A stretch of DNA of 64,000 nucleotides from Candidatus Hadersleviella danica (GCA_016711405.1 JADJSZ010000001.1:1-64000); one strand, 5' to 3'; positions 35,863 to 45,617 are shown, counted from the first letter of the stretch. Notes: generated by a model from the sequence alone, not told the origin. Made by a program: numbers and translations.

Positions 35863-36594
35863 TGGCCTAGCTTCTTTTGCTCTACATGTTGGTTAAGCAA
35901 AATCCAGTCGGGGTGCGCCTCCACCACAGCCAGCACTTCTTCCCAGCCAAATCGGTCATGGCCAAAATGGGTGTAGATGCGCTGAACAAGCTCCATATCC
36001 TCGGCCGTATCCACCGTCCAGCGGTGCGCCGAATAGTCCACTGCATGAGTAAAACCGCCCAGTGCAAATAACTTAGGGTGCTGGTAAAGATAGGGGGTCA
36101 CATGTTCCCGTGAGGCGGGGTTGTTGTCTTCCTGCCATGCCCGTACCAAGGCCGACATGCGGAAGACTTCCATATCTAAGCCACGGGGGTAAGTCCGCAC
36201 AGGCAAAAAATTGGCCATGTAATCGAGTGGCGGCTGGGCGGCCGTGAATCGTTCCACCACCGCATCCACCAATTCAGGGTCAATTAACGGGCAATCGGAG
36301 GTGATGCGAACGATAACCTTAGCCGAGTGTGCCACGGCCGCTTGATAATAGCGATCCAACACATCTTGCTCGCTCCCCCGAAAACAAAGCCACCCCTGTT
36401 CCGCGCAAAAATCAGCCAATTCATCATCCTTGTGGTTCCGTTGTCGTGGCCACCACAATTTTGTCCAGCCGTTGCGCCCGTTGCAAGCGGCGCATATCCC
36501 GCACCAACATCGGTTGGCCCGCCACATCGCGCAGAACTTTGCGGGGCAAGCGGGTGCTCCCCACCCGTGCTTGCAGGATGGCCACCACGCTCAT
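35859..36594 (-). CDS. pseF: CMP-pseudaminate synthetase-type cytidylyltransferase (PseF/SpsF; frameshift)
   Basis: About 245 residues. It activates the nonulosonic acid with CTP. It starts at 36594 with MSVVAILQARVGSTRLPRKV (LPxK nucleotide motif), continues to VVATTTEP, and there one base is missing (near 36436). It resumes as HKDDELADFCAEQGWLCFRG, then VVRITSDCPLIDPELVD and VDTAEDMELVQRIY. The SpsF-type sequence often replaces classical PseF in such clusters, so the exact donor (CMP-Pse) is inferred from the operon. It overlaps pseC (ATGA) upstream and pseG downstream. Confidence 0.85.
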
Positions 36595-37790
36595 CGTTGG
36601 TAAGCCTCAACCACTTTTTGCACGGCCGCCACCACATCTTCCATATCTCCATTGTTCATATCGGGGAAGATGGGCAATGTTACCAGCCGCTCATAGGCCG
36701 CTTCGGCCGCAGGGCAATCGCCCACGGCCGTGCCATAGTTTTGGCGGTAAAACGGGTGCATGGACGGGAATGTAATGGACATTCACGCCCAGCCCTTCCG
36801 CCCGCAACGCTTGGAAAATTTCGGCGCGGTCGGCCGTCAGTTGCGCCAAATCACATTGCACCATATAGAGATGATACCCGTGCCCCACTTCTGGCCGCAC
36901 CGCCAGCGGAGCGACGGCAGGTATGCCAGCCAAAGCGGCATCATACATATGGGCGATGGCTTGCCGTTTGGCAATCCACTCGGGTAATTTTTTAAGCTGG
37001 CTCAGCCCTAACGCCGCCTGAAAATCAGTCAACCGATAGTTGTAGCCAAGGCTGACCATCTCGTAGAAAAAGCCACCTTGCTCACTTCGTTGGCGGTGGT
37101 CGGTGGTAATGCCGTGGTTGCGAAAAACACGCATTGCTTGCGCCATCGCGGCCGATTCCGTGGTAATCACCCCCCCTTCCCCTGTGGTCATGTGCTTTAC
37201 GGGGTGCAGGCTAAACGTGTTCACATCGGCCAACGTACCCACAGGGCGGTTTTTGTAGTGGCCACCAAAAGCGTGGCACGCATCGTCCAATACGGCCAAC
37301 CCATGCTTGCGGGCAATGGCGTAAATGGCATCGTAATCACACGGCTGGCCCGCATAGTCCACGGCCACAATCGCTTTGGTGCGCGGAGTTATTTTGCCTT
37401 CGATGGTCGCTGGGTCAAGTAAGAGTGTGTCGGGTTCGACATCGGCAAAATGGGGATTGCACCGAGGTAAACTGCCGCGTTAGCACTGGCCGCAAAAGTC
37501 ATCGGGGTAACAATCACCTCATCCCCCGCCCCCACGCCCAAGGCGTAGAGGGCGGCATGGAGGGCGGCCGTGCCGTTGCTCACCGCTACCGCATGGCTGG
37601 CTCCCACAAATTGGGCAAACGCTTGCTCGAACTCCCCAATTTTGGGGCCAGTGGTCAGCCAATCGGAGCGCAATACCTCGGCTACGGCCGCGATGTCCTC
37701 TTCATCTATATGCTGGCGGCCGTAGGGCAAAACCGCCCCTCGCACAGGTGTGCCGCCGTGCAAGGCTAAATCTGCTTTAGTCGCTTTCAT
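36591..37790 (-). CDS. pseC: UDP-4-keto-6-deoxy-L-AltNAc aminotransferase (DegT family; two frameshifts)
   Basis: PLP enzyme for the second step of pseudaminic acid synthesis. N-terminal part (from 37790): GGTPVRGAVLPYGRQHIDEE, SDWLTTGPKIGEFEQAF, SNGTAALHAALYALG, TPMTFAASANAAVYLGA. One base is lost near 37440. Then VAVDYAGQPCDYDAI, VLDDACHAFGG, FSLHPVKHMTTGEGGVI (Schiff-base Lys in HPVKH), YNYRLTDFQAALGLSQL. A second break near 36770 precedes HPFYRQNYG and the C-terminus EAYQR, stop at 36591. It overlaps pseB by 14 bases and shares ATGA with pseF. Confidence 0.9.
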
Positions 37791-38754
37791 CTACCATCTT
37801 CTCCAATTCGGCATCGGTGAGCCACACATCGTTTTTGTCACTGCTGTACACAAACCCCTCGGGCACGCGGGTTCCCTCCGCCCAATGGGTTTCCGACCAC
37901 CACGGCTGGGCGGGTTGGATGATGTACCGGTCGGCGATTTCCACCACTTGCCGCGATTCGTCTTCAGAAATCATCGCCTCGTGTAGCTTTTCGCCGGGGC
38001 GAATGCCAATCATGGCCACTTCGCATTCAGGGGCAATGACTTTGGCCAAATCCATGATGTTCATGCTGGGGATTTTGGGGATGAATACTTCTCCGCCGTG
38101 CATTTTCTCGATGCAGGAGATGACAAAACGTACTCCTTGCTCGAGCGTAATCCAAAAGCGGGTCATGCGTTCATCGGTAATGGTAATGCGCCCCGACGGC
38201 CGTTGTTGCTTGAACAAGGGCACGACACTGCCCCGGCTTCCTACCACATTGCCATAACGCACACAGGCAAAGCGCGTGCCTTTGCCGCCACTATAAGCAT
38301 TGCCCTGTACAAATAGCTTTTCGGAAACCAATTTCGTGGCTCCGTATAAATTGATGGGGGCGGTTGCTTTGTCGGTGCTCATAGCCAGCACTTTTTGCAC
38401 ACCACAATCAATGGCCGCTTCGACAATGTTAGCCGCGCCATTGATATTGGTCTTTACCGCTTCGAGGGGGTTGTATTCACAGGCAGGTACTTGTTTGAGA
38501 GCGGCCGCGTGAACAACAATATCCACACCTACAAACGCTCGGCGCAGGCGGGCTTCATCACGCACATCGCCAATAAAATAGCGCAAAGAAGGGTGGTCGA
38601 AACCACTCACACGCATTTCGTGCTGTTTAAGTTCGTCGCGGCTAAAGATAATCAGTTTTTTGGGTTGATACTCTTTCAGCATGACTTCAATGAGTTTTTT
38701 GCCGAAGGAGCCAGTCCCCCCTGTAATTAAAATTGTTTTATTTTGCCAATCCAT
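37777..38754 (-). CDS. pseB: UDP-GlcNAc 4,6-dehydratase, inverting
   Basis: First step of pseudaminic acid synthesis: UDP-GlcNAc to the 4-keto-6-deoxy L-arabino-hexos-4-ulose. A soluble SDR of 325 residues with ILITGGTGSFGKKLIEVML (NAD(P) binding), HAAALKQVPACEYNP, and MSTDKATAPINLYGATK, where the D-K pair and Y-x-x-x-K are the catalytic residues of the FlaA1/PseB type. The short length separates it from membrane-bound WbpM-like dehydratases. First gene of the operon, with AAAGGA ahead of the ATG. Confidence 0.95.
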   Translation of the reverse strand: MDWQNKTILITGGTGSFGKKLIEVMLKEYQPKKLIIFSRDELKQHEMRVSGFDHPSLRYFIGDVRDEARLRRAFVGVDIVVHAAALKQVPACEYNPLEAVKTNINGAANIVEAAIDCGVQKVLAMSTDKATAPINLYGATKLVSEKLFVQGNAYSGGKGTRFACVRYGNVVGSRGSVVPLFKQQRPSGRITITDERMTRFWITLEQGVRFVISCIEKMHGGEVFIPKIPSMNIMDLAKVIAPECEVAMIGIRPGEKLHEAMISEDESRQVVEIADRYIIQPAQPWWSETHWAEGTRVPEGFVYSSDKNDVWLTDAELEKMVDESD

Positions 38755-38917
38755 AAACGAAATCCTTTGTTACTTGTGAGAAATTTGAGCCTCCAAAAAC
38801 CTTAGAAACAAATCTAATCTTGCTAAGTGCTTAAGCAATAGAGGCTATGGTTTAAGGTTGATTTTGCATACGCAGGATGACTCATACACTATAACTATAC
38901 CCGATTCTCCTTCCCAC
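38755..38917 (-). promoter_or_regulatory. Leader region of the pse glycan operon
   Basis: About 160 non-coding bases that must hold the promoter for the 11-gene operon. It is A-T-rich and lacks heptamer arrays. I could not pick a convincing -35/-10 pair. Confidence 0.4.
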
Positions 38918-38949
38918 AAAAAAGGCACAGTCTAAACTGTGCCTTTTTT
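38918..38949. terminator. Bidirectional terminator
   Basis: GGCACAGT (38924-38931) pairs with ACTGTGCC (38936-38943), loop CTAA, with six A before and six T after. It ends the minus-strand binding-protein gene that stops at 38976. Confidence 0.9.
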
Positions 38950-38975
38950 ACCATGAACCGATTGATGTCTCCCAT

Positions 38976-39731
38976 TTAATCCAGCCAACGGCCGATAATC
39001 TCCCCCAACTCCCCCGATTCCTCCACCTTCCCCAGCGCCTCATTCACCTGCGCCAGCAAAGCCCCGTCCTCGCGGCGCGTCACCAACGCATACGGCTCAA
39101 CCGTCACAGGTTCGGGCAACAACTGGAGCGAGGGGTTGGCTTGCAAGTACAAACGGCCGCTGACATGATCCACCACCGCCGCTTGTGCACGGCCGTCCAC
39201 CACGGCCGCTAGAGCCTCCTCGGCCGTGTTCAGCGGCAACGTCGTCAGATTCACCAACTGCCGCTCCCACCGAATCACCTGTACATGACCCTCGGCTCCC
39301 AACTCCACCGCCACCGTCTGACCCACCAAATCGGTATAACTGTTAATCGTACTACCCTCTCTTACCACCACCAAAAATTGGCCCGCATTAAAATAGGGGT
39401 CACTAAAGGCAAAATCATCCTGCTTGGTCTCATCTACTACCAGAGCCGAAAGCAACACATCCACCTGTTTGGTAGCCAGCCCATCATACAAACCATCGTA
39501 GCCCAAATAACGAAACTCCACCGACACCCCCAACTCGCGCCCCAAGGCACGCGCCAAATCCACATCGAGCCCCACCAATTCCCCCCCATCTGCATTCTCA
39601 AAGGGGGGAAAGGTGGGGTCTAGCCCCACCACCAATACCCCCGCCTCGGCGACACGTTCCCAAGAGCTATCGGGCGAGGTGCAAGCTGTACTGCCCAGTA
39701 CAAATAGCATCAAAAAGCCCACCATGACCAT
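38976..39731 (-). CDS. Amino-acid-type ABC transporter binding lipoprotein (SBP_bac_3)
   Basis: About 251 residues. Signal peptide MVMVGFLMLFVLGSTAC with lipobox Cys, then one family-3 binding domain: GVLVVGLDPTFPPFENADGGE, GLDVDLARALGRELGV, DVLLSALVVDETKQDDFAFSDPYF, and AAVVDHVSGRLYLQ near the hinge. The frame is open to an ATG at 39851 that would overlap the glycoside hydrolase gene and put 40 polar residues before the signal; the ATG at 39731 (or 39725) is preferred. No permease is adjacent. Distinct in sequence from the tandem protein at 5160-6766. Confidence 0.85.
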   Translation of the reverse strand: MVMVGFLMLFVLGSTACTSPDSSWERVAEAGVLVVGLDPTFPPFENADGGELVGLDVDLARALGRELGVSVEFRYLGYDGLYDGLATKQVDVLLSALVVDETKQDDFAFSDPYFNAGQFLVVVREGSTINSYTDLVGQTVAVELGAEGHVQVIRWERQLVNLTTLPLNTAEEALAAVVDGRAQAAVVDHVSGRLYLQANPSLQLLPEPVTVEPYALVTRREDGALLAQVNEALGKVEESGELGEIIGRWLD

Positions 39732-39816
39732 TCCAACGTGGAACGAGGTGAGGTGGAATCTGGTTCGGTAATTATTAAAAGAGATAAGTGAAAACTGACT
39801 GCATACTACTTCACGA

Positions 39817-40801
39817 TTATTCACTTTGCGTGTAGCGTTGAAGTGCATCATAGAGCGGTTTGGGAATAAACTCAGGTGTAACTAGCGTGAAATAATCCAT
39901 ATAGCTTTTCGTCGGGGCAGGGGTGCGAAACATCCATAAGGGGGTGGTCGTTCCAGCCTGTTTCGGTAATGTAAATGGGGCTATCATCGCCGTAGCGAAG
40001 CATGATTTCTCGCCAAAGCTCAACGCGGCGGAAGTTGAGCAAATCAGGCGCAGGCTCGGCGTCGGGCGGGAAGCGAAAGCCGTAGGTATGGGCGGCCAAA
40101 CCATCCATATACTCGGCCGCGCCCGCCTCATACATCCGCTCCAAAAAAACCAAATCATTCAAACCCCACGGCGAACCTTCGGGTTCTAAAGTGGGAGCCA
40201 GTGCGCCACCCAGCACCAGCATGTCGGGGTTGGCTTCTTTGACGGCTGGATAAACCACCGCCAACAAAGCCACATACTCCTCGGCCGTCGTCGGCCGATA
40301 CCCCCACTCAAAGCTCAGATTCGGCTCATTGCCGACGATAATCGCCTGCACCTTGCCCGCATAGCGAGCCGCAAACGCCGCCGTAAAGGCGGCAAAATCA
40401 TCATAGGCCGTTGCATCCAAATAATTAAGTTCCGTTTCAGGCGGCCGTGCCCAATCAGGAGATGTGCCGATGCGGGCAATGACCTGCAACCCCTGCTGAT
40501 GGGCATGGTTCACCACCATATCCTGATGTTCCCATGCGATATACCCATCGGCCGATTGGTAATACGCCCACGGGAAAAACTCCACAATCGTCGTTGCCCC
40601 CATCTCGCGCACCATCTGCAATGTGCGCTGGATTTTCCACTCCTCCACCTCATCGGTCAGCCGGGTATGCACGGCCACAAGCGGGTGCGCCGTCTCCACC
40701 ACCTGCATCGGCCCCAACACCACCAACGCAGGCGCAGGTTGGATGAGAACCAGCAAGCCGAGCAAGAGTAAGGCACGGCCGAAGAGGGGGAGGGAGGGCA
40801 T
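39817..40801 (-). CDS. Exported clan-A glycoside hydrolase-like protein, with an internal gap
   Basis: N-terminal hydrophobic export segment (about 8-30). A TIM-barrel-like domain follows, with AIIVGNEPNLSFEWGYRP (Asn-Glu-Pro, acid/base Glu) and later SPIYITETGWNDHP (Glu as nucleophile), the arrangement of GH39/GH5-like enzymes. After DHP at about 39935 the frame changes and resumes as WMFRTPAPTKSYMDYFTLVTPEF, ending RYTQSE at 39817. Relatives usually have about 30 more residues between these two parts. A short deletion plus frameshift, in the organism or the assembly, is therefore likely. Substrate unknown. Confidence 0.65.
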
Positions 40802-40889
40802 GGGAGAGGGGGGCAGGGGAGCAGGGGCAGAGGAGTAAGAGAGTAAGAGACTGAACGACTGAAGACTGAGCAGCTGAGAGACTGAAAGA
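40802..40889. repeat. Repeat spacer (GCAGGGGA and GACTGAAA octamers)
   Basis: GGCAGGGGAGCAGGGGC units, then GAGAGTAAGAGACTGAACGACTG and GAGAGACTGAAAGAC units; 8-bp period. Confidence 0.75.
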
Positions 40890-42092
40890 CTAACGAACTA
40901 GCTCATACGCTGACAAACTCCCTTCCAACTGATTCGCATAGTACGCCGACCACCAATCAAGATGGTCAAAAATCGCCGCAATGCGGTCTAAAGGGGGGGC
41001 GGTGCGGTCGGGTAAGGGGATGGGTGGTTGTTTGCTTTCGGTAAACTTCATCCGCGCCAACAGTTCATTTTGCAGGCGGGCGTTGAGCAATTTGTTTTGG
41101 AAATCGTGGATGAGCTTGCTATATTCGCTCGGCTCGGCCGTAAAATAAGCATGAGGCATGTCGAAAATGGCCACCTGCGAGACAAACCGCGCCGCATCGC
41201 GCAAGGCAAATTGGGCAGGGGGGTGCAAATCGGCCACTACATCATGCCCCCATTTATGGTTGTAATTTCGCAACACATATTCGAGCGTTTGCTCGAGCTG
41301 GATGGCCAAGCGAAGTTGGGCGGCCGTCATCACCTGCACCCCCCCATATAGCCCGTTTAACTGCTGTCCAAACCCCGCCCAATCGTAATCGCGCACGGCC
41401 GCCATATCCGCCACCACCAGCAAAAGGTAATCCAACTTCTCATAGGTGGCCAGCAAACCCGGCACATCATAAGGTGGGGCGGCTGGTGGGTCGCCCTGCC
41501 AACCATCACCCGCTTCTTGCAAGAGGGGTTGCAGGGTGCTGTGCAATTCATGGAAAAGGGCGGCGGGGGTTTCGGCCGTGCCCACGGCCGCTTGTCTCTG
41601 CTGGCGAACCATTTGGCGCAAAAGATGATCCGCCTGCACCCCATCACTAGGGCGAATCAAAATCTGAGGCGTGAGAGCCAACGAAGCCGTCATGGCCAGC
41701 CCTGCCCGCCGCGCCACCTTATGTTTCGTATCCAGCGAAGTTGTGCGCCCCAAAGTACGGCGGCTTCCCCGCACCTGCTTGCCATATTTATCAATATGCC
41801 GCGCCAAAAGCGGAAACAACTGCATGTGTCGCTCAAACGAATCTTTGGTGGCAATGCCCGGAGCGCGTTGCAAGATGGGGCCATATTGCTCCCAAACAGG
41901 CAAAAACGCCTCCCGTAGGGCATGAATCGAAGTTCCATTTTCTACAACCACTAACAAATTAACATCTGACTGACCCGGCTGATAAAAGCCTTGTGCCAAA
42001 CTACCGTACACAAAGCAGGCGCGGTACTGAAACCCTACTTTTTGGTACAATTCCAAAACAGTCGTTTTTATTGCTTCATATGCTTCTTTCAT
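40890..42092 (-). CDS. Nucleotidyltransferase-fold protein of unknown role
   Basis: 400 residues. The N-terminus (about 1-110) has a polymerase-beta nucleotidyltransferase pattern: VYGSLAQGFYQPGQSDVNLLVV, with the GS motif and the strand that should carry two Asp. Here the pair is D-V-N, so one metal ligand seems replaced and the domain may be inactive. The remaining about 290 residues are helical, with Gln/Leu-rich heptads (LRQMVRQQRQAAVGTAE and QLRLAIQLEQTLEYVLRNY), and are not recognised. It stands alone between two repeat spacers. Confidence 0.55.
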   Translation of the reverse strand: MKEAYEAIKTTVLELYQKVGFQYRACFVYGSLAQGFYQPGQSDVNLLVVVENGTSIHALREAFLPVWEQYGPILQRAPGIATKDSFERHMQLFPLLARHIDKYGKQVRGSRRTLGRTTSLDTKHKVARRAGLAMTASLALTPQILIRPSDGVQADHLLRQMVRQQRQAAVGTAETPAALFHELHSTLQPLLQEAGDGWQGDPPAAPPYDVPGLLATYEKLDYLLLVVADMAAVRDYDWAGFGQQLNGLYGGVQVMTAAQLRLAIQLEQTLEYVLRNYNHKWGHDVVADLHPPAQFALRDAARFVSQVAIFDMPHAYFTAEPSEYSKLIHDFQNKLLNARLQNELLARMKFTESKQPPIPLPDRTAPPLDRIAAIFDHLDWWSAYYANQLEGSLSAYELVR

Positions 42093-42164
42093 GGCAACGA
42101 AGTATAACGCCTGCCCGCTTTACCTCCTATGCCCCCTGCGTTAGCTTTTAGTGAAAACTAGGCA

Positions 42165-42298
42165 ACTCCGTTGCAGAGGGGCAGAGGGGCAGGGGAGTGG
42201 AGGAGCAGGGGAGAAAGAGAGCAAGAGAGCAAGGGACTCAGCACTCAGCACTCAGCACTATTCACTAACCACTAACCACTACTCACTAACCACTCACT
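42165..42298. repeat. Composite repeat (GCAGAGGG octamers plus CACTCAG and CTAACCA heptamers)
   Basis: GCAGAGGGGCAGAGGGGCAG octamers pass into three CACTCAG units and then CTAACCA units right up to the ATG of the next gene, leaving no room for a normal ribosome site. Confidence 0.8.
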
Positions 42299-43228
42299 AT
42301 GCGCGTTTTTGTTACAGGGGCGACAGGTTTTGCAGGCGGGCACTTGGTGTCCCAATTGCTGGAGGCCGGGCACACCGTTTATGGGCTGATTCGGCCGAGT
42401 GAAGAAGGCCAAGCATGGCCATTTCAGCCACTTGTTGGTGATTTGCTCGATGCCGCTTCCTTGCAAACGGCCGTTCTCGCCGCCCAGCCCGACGTCATCT
42501 ACCACCTTGCGGGGCAGGCCGATGTCGGTGCTTCGTGGCGGCAACCCGCCCTGACCCTTGCCCTGAACGCAGGCGGCACGGCCAACTTGTTGGCGGCCGT
42601 CGTCTCCGCCGAGCTTCGGCCGCGCATCATCACCGTCACCAGCGCCGAGCTATACGGCCCTTTGCCCATTGAGGCCATGCCCATTAACGGCTGGAGCCAG
42701 CCCAACCCCGTCCACCCCTATGCCATCAGCAAATTAGCGGCCAGCCAACTGGCGCAAATGTACCGCACCCGTTTTGAGCTGGATGTGATTGAAGCACGGC
42801 CGTTTAACCACATTGGCCCCGGCCAAATGCTCGGCTTTGTCGTGCCCGATTTTGCCAGCCAAATTATGGCCATCCAACAGGGGCGCAAGACCCCCCACAT
42901 GGTTGTCGGCAATCTAGCGGCCGAGCGCGACTTTACCGATGTGCGCGATGTTGTGCGGGCGTACCAATTGCTGGCCGAACACGGCCGCCCCGGCACCCCC
43001 TACCTCATCTGCTCGGGCCATCCCGTCTCCATTCGCCACATTTTAGATTTGCTCATCGAATTGGCGGGCGTGGAGGTGGAAATCGCCACCGACCCCGCCC
43101 GAATGCGGCCGTCCGACACCCCCTGCCTCTACGGCAGTTACGACAAATTGCGCCACGACACAGGCTGGCAACCCCAAATCCCCCTCCGCCAATCGCTGGC
43201 GGATGTGTTGAGTAGTTATCAGCCATAA
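42299..43228 (+). CDS. rmd: GDP-6-deoxy-D-mannose reductase-like SDR epimerase
   Basis: 309 residues of the extended SDR family: VFVTGATGFAGGHLVSQLLE (cofactor loop), YHLAGQADVGASWRQP, TVTSAELYG with catalytic Ser, HPYAISKLAASQL with Y-x-x-x-K, RPFNHIGPGQ and ERDFTDVRDVVRAY. The pattern HIGPGQ and the size fit GDP-4-keto-6-deoxy-D-mannose reductase, which forms GDP-D-rhamnose. No GDP-mannose 4,6-dehydratase gene is in the window, so the exact substrate is inferred. The gene has no visible ribosome site. Confidence 0.75.
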   Translation: MRVFVTGATGFAGGHLVSQLLEAGHTVYGLIRPSEEGQAWPFQPLVGDLLDAASLQTAVLAAQPDVIYHLAGQADVGASWRQPALTLALNAGGTANLLAAVVSAELRPRIITVTSAELYGPLPIEAMPINGWSQPNPVHPYAISKLAASQLAQMYRTRFELDVIEARPFNHIGPGQMLGFVVPDFASQIMAIQQGRKTPHMVVGNLAAERDFTDVRDVVRAYQLLAEHGRPGTPYLICSGHPVSIRHILDLLIELAGVEVEIATDPARMRPSDTPCLYGSYDKLRHDTGWQPQIPLRQSLADVLSSYQP

Positions 43229-43309
43229 GCTGTAAGCCGTAAGCCGTAAGCTCGTCACTGGTGGTTCTGGCTTACGGCTTACGGCTTATAGCTTACGGCT
43301 CCTATTCTC
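43222..43309. repeat. Inverted heptamer repeat (GTAAGCC class)
   Basis: CATAAGCTGTAAGCCGTAAGCC units, centre CGTCACTGGTGGTTCTGG, then CTTACGGCTTACGGCTTATA units. A clear long hairpin at the 3' end of the epimerase gene. Confidence 0.85.
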
Positions 43310-45481
43310 ATGTTTGATTGGAAAACGGCAGACGAAGACCAGTGGGACGAGGTAGTCGCGGAAACGCCACCCCCGCCGCCTCGCAGACGGCCGTGGCTGA
43401 TTTTAGCGGCCATCCTCTTGCTTGCCGCCGTGGCGGGTGGGGTCATTTATGGGCAACTCAACCAGCGCATTGCCGCAAACAAGGAAGCGCTCACGGCCGA
43501 TTTAGCCGCCAGCCAAACCGTCATCACCCTCGCCGCCACCCAGCGCGATGTGGAACTGTTCCGCAACCTCGTCGCCCGCACCGATTACGAATGGGCGCGA
43601 ACCCAAGACCAACTCATCGAGCGGGGACTGTTTCTCGACCGCACGGCCTATGGCTTGGCCTTGGGCGATACAGACACGGCCGAGGTGGTGGATGTGCTGA
43701 CCAGCCCCGAACAAACCCGCACCCGCGTCACGACAGCCTACCCCTACACCACCGCCACGGCCGAAACAATTTGGCTCTACCATGTGGCCGTTTACGAGCA
43801 GAGGGGCGGCCGTTGGCGGCTCGCTCCTCCCGATGAGGCGTTTTGGGGAGAAACCCGCACATTGGATGGCGGCTTTATCACCCTTGCTGTACCAGCGCGG
43901 GAAGAGGAGATTTGGCAACGGGTGTTGCCCCATCTGCAAGCGGCCGTGGCCGATTTATGTCAACAAAATATCCCTTGCCCCAGTGGTGTGCCCATCCAAC
44001 TCTCCCTTGCCACCAACCCCGCCACACTGGTGGAGATGGTCGGGCGCGAAGCAACCTATTTTCGCGGCGCAGGCTTTGACTTCATCTTGCCCGCCCTCAC
44101 CCTGTTTGGCCTGCCCAGCGATGAGGCGGCTACAACGGCCGTGGCCAACGCTTATGCCACCCAAATCGCCACGGCCCTGATTGCCCGCTACGAAGGGTAT
44201 GCCAGCGAACGGGCAATAGACCAAGTGTTGCTAGAGCGGCGGCTGGATGAGTTAGGGGTGCGGCCGTGGCCGTTAGAGGCGGCCGATTACGCCCGCTACT
44301 TTAAGGAGCCATTTCCCATCAACGAAATCCCCTTCCAAACCCTGACCAACCCCCGCCTAACCGAGCGGGATTGGTGGCGGCTCTACCTCTTGGGCGATTA
44401 TTTGACCTATGTGCGCCAAACAGTGCCCGATGTGCTGGTGCAAAGCCGCCTCAACCCGCAAGGGTGGCTGGGCGAACCAGCCCTCAACCCATCTGGGGCA
44501 GGGCGAGGGCTGTTTTTAGACTTTTTGGCGGCGCGGGGCGGCTTGGAAAATCGGCCGTCGCCCATCCCCTTGCCCAGCCAAAGTGTGTGGCTGGATTGTT
44601 CGCAAGGCTATTTTTCTTATCTGCCCGCCACGGCCGAATGGCAGGAGGGGATACGGCCGCCCACCGAGGAAACCCCAGCCTTCAATTTGGCTGAATCATT
44701 GGGAGCTGTCTACCCTTCCCCCAACCAATCTTGGCATTTGCTGGCCTCTAGTTTTGACCCCGCTTACAACGCCTCGGCCGCCACAGCGGCCTTGCCGCCG
44801 ACCCCGCAACTGCTGTTAGCTACTTCCAAAAATGAGGTGGTGGAATCTTTGGGGGAGGGGTATGCTCCGTTTTGGTTGGATGATGAGATGTTGGGCTGGG
44901 CACGGCCGCGCTCCAGCGGCGGGGTGGATGTGGTGCAACGGCCGTTGGCAGGCGTTGCGCCGTTTACCTTACTGGCGTGGGAAGAACTGGCCGCCCATCT
45001 GCCACCCAACTATGTCAGCACCCCCTTTCTGGTGTGGCACATCACCCCTTTACCCCAAAACCCCGACCTGCTCTTGCTCATCCTAACCACCGATGTGATG
45101 AGCAGTGTCCCTGAAATTCCGTGGCAGGGAGCCACCCATCTACTTTTATATGAGTGGCGCACGGGCACATGGCGCAAAACGGTGAGTTTGTTGGGCAAAG
45201 CATGGGAAATGGATTGGTCGCCCGACGGCCGTTCGCTGTTGCTCCACGCCACGCGGGGCTATAACAGCGTGCTAGAAATGCCCACGCTGGCCGTGCTGGA
45301 TAGCTGGGAGCATACGATTTCGCCCAACCCCAATTCCCCCAATTATTCGTGGTCGGCCGATAGCCAATGGCTCCTCCACTTAAACGATGGCTTCCTCACC
45401 CTAACCGCCCCCGCCCACAATTACCAACACATTCTCCGCACTTCTGAAATGAACGATTGCTTAGCGGCGGGGTGGGAGTAG
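43310..45481 (+). CDS. Large membrane-anchored protein of unknown function
   Basis: 723 residues, not recognised. The cytoplasmic start is Pro-rich (TPPPPPRRRPW), then one transmembrane helix (about 28-48) leads to a large exported part. Residues about 60-380 are helical with many charged and aromatic positions. The C-terminal 250 residues contain beta-propeller-like blades: MDWSPDGRSLLLHATRGY and WSADSQWLLHLNDGFLTL resemble TolB/WD40 repeats. The middle has SQSVWLDCSQGYFSYLP. No catalytic motif is visible. It may be a sensor or a scaffold. CGGCCG sites are frequent, so it looks native. Confidence 0.6.
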   Translation: MFDWKTADEDQWDEVVAETPPPPPRRRPWLILAAILLLAAVAGGVIYGQLNQRIAANKEALTADLAASQTVITLAATQRDVELFRNLVARTDYEWARTQDQLIERGLFLDRTAYGLALGDTDTAEVVDVLTSPEQTRTRVTTAYPYTTATAETIWLYHVAVYEQRGGRWRLAPPDEAFWGETRTLDGGFITLAVPAREEEIWQRVLPHLQAAVADLCQQNIPCPSGVPIQLSLATNPATLVEMVGREATYFRGAGFDFILPALTLFGLPSDEAATTAVANAYATQIATALIARYEGYASERAIDQVLLERRLDELGVRPWPLEAADYARYFKEPFPINEIPFQTLTNPRLTERDWWRLYLLGDYLTYVRQTVPDVLVQSRLNPQGWLGEPALNPSGAGRGLFLDFLAARGGLENRPSPIPLPSQSVWLDCSQGYFSYLPATAEWQEGIRPPTEETPAFNLAESLGAVYPSPNQSWHLLASSFDPAYNASAATAALPPTPQLLLATSKNEVVESLGEGYAPFWLDDEMLGWARPRSSGGVDVVQRPLAGVAPFTLLAWEELAAHLPPNYVSTPFLVWHITPLPQNPDLLLLILTTDVMSSVPEIPWQGATHLLLYEWRTGTWRKTVSLLGKAWEMDWSPDGRSLLLHATRGYNSVLEMPTLAVLDSWEHTISPNPNSPNYSWSADSQWLLHLNDGFLTLTAPAHNYQHILRTSEMNDCLAAGWE

Positions 45482-45595
45482 GGGCAGAGGAGCAGAGGGG
45501 CAGAGGAGCAGGGGAGAAAGAGAGTAAGTGACTCAGGGACTCAGCACTCAGCACTCAGCACTAACCACTAACCACTAACCACTCCCCCTGCTATA
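45482..45595. repeat. Composite repeat (GCAGAGGA octamers, CACTCAG and CTAACCA heptamers)
   Basis: Same order of modules as at 42165-42298: octamers, then ACTCAGCACTCAGCACTCAG, then ACTAACCACTAACCACTAAC. Confidence 0.85.
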
Positions 45596-45617
45596 CTTGC
45601 GCCATATGGAGGTTATG

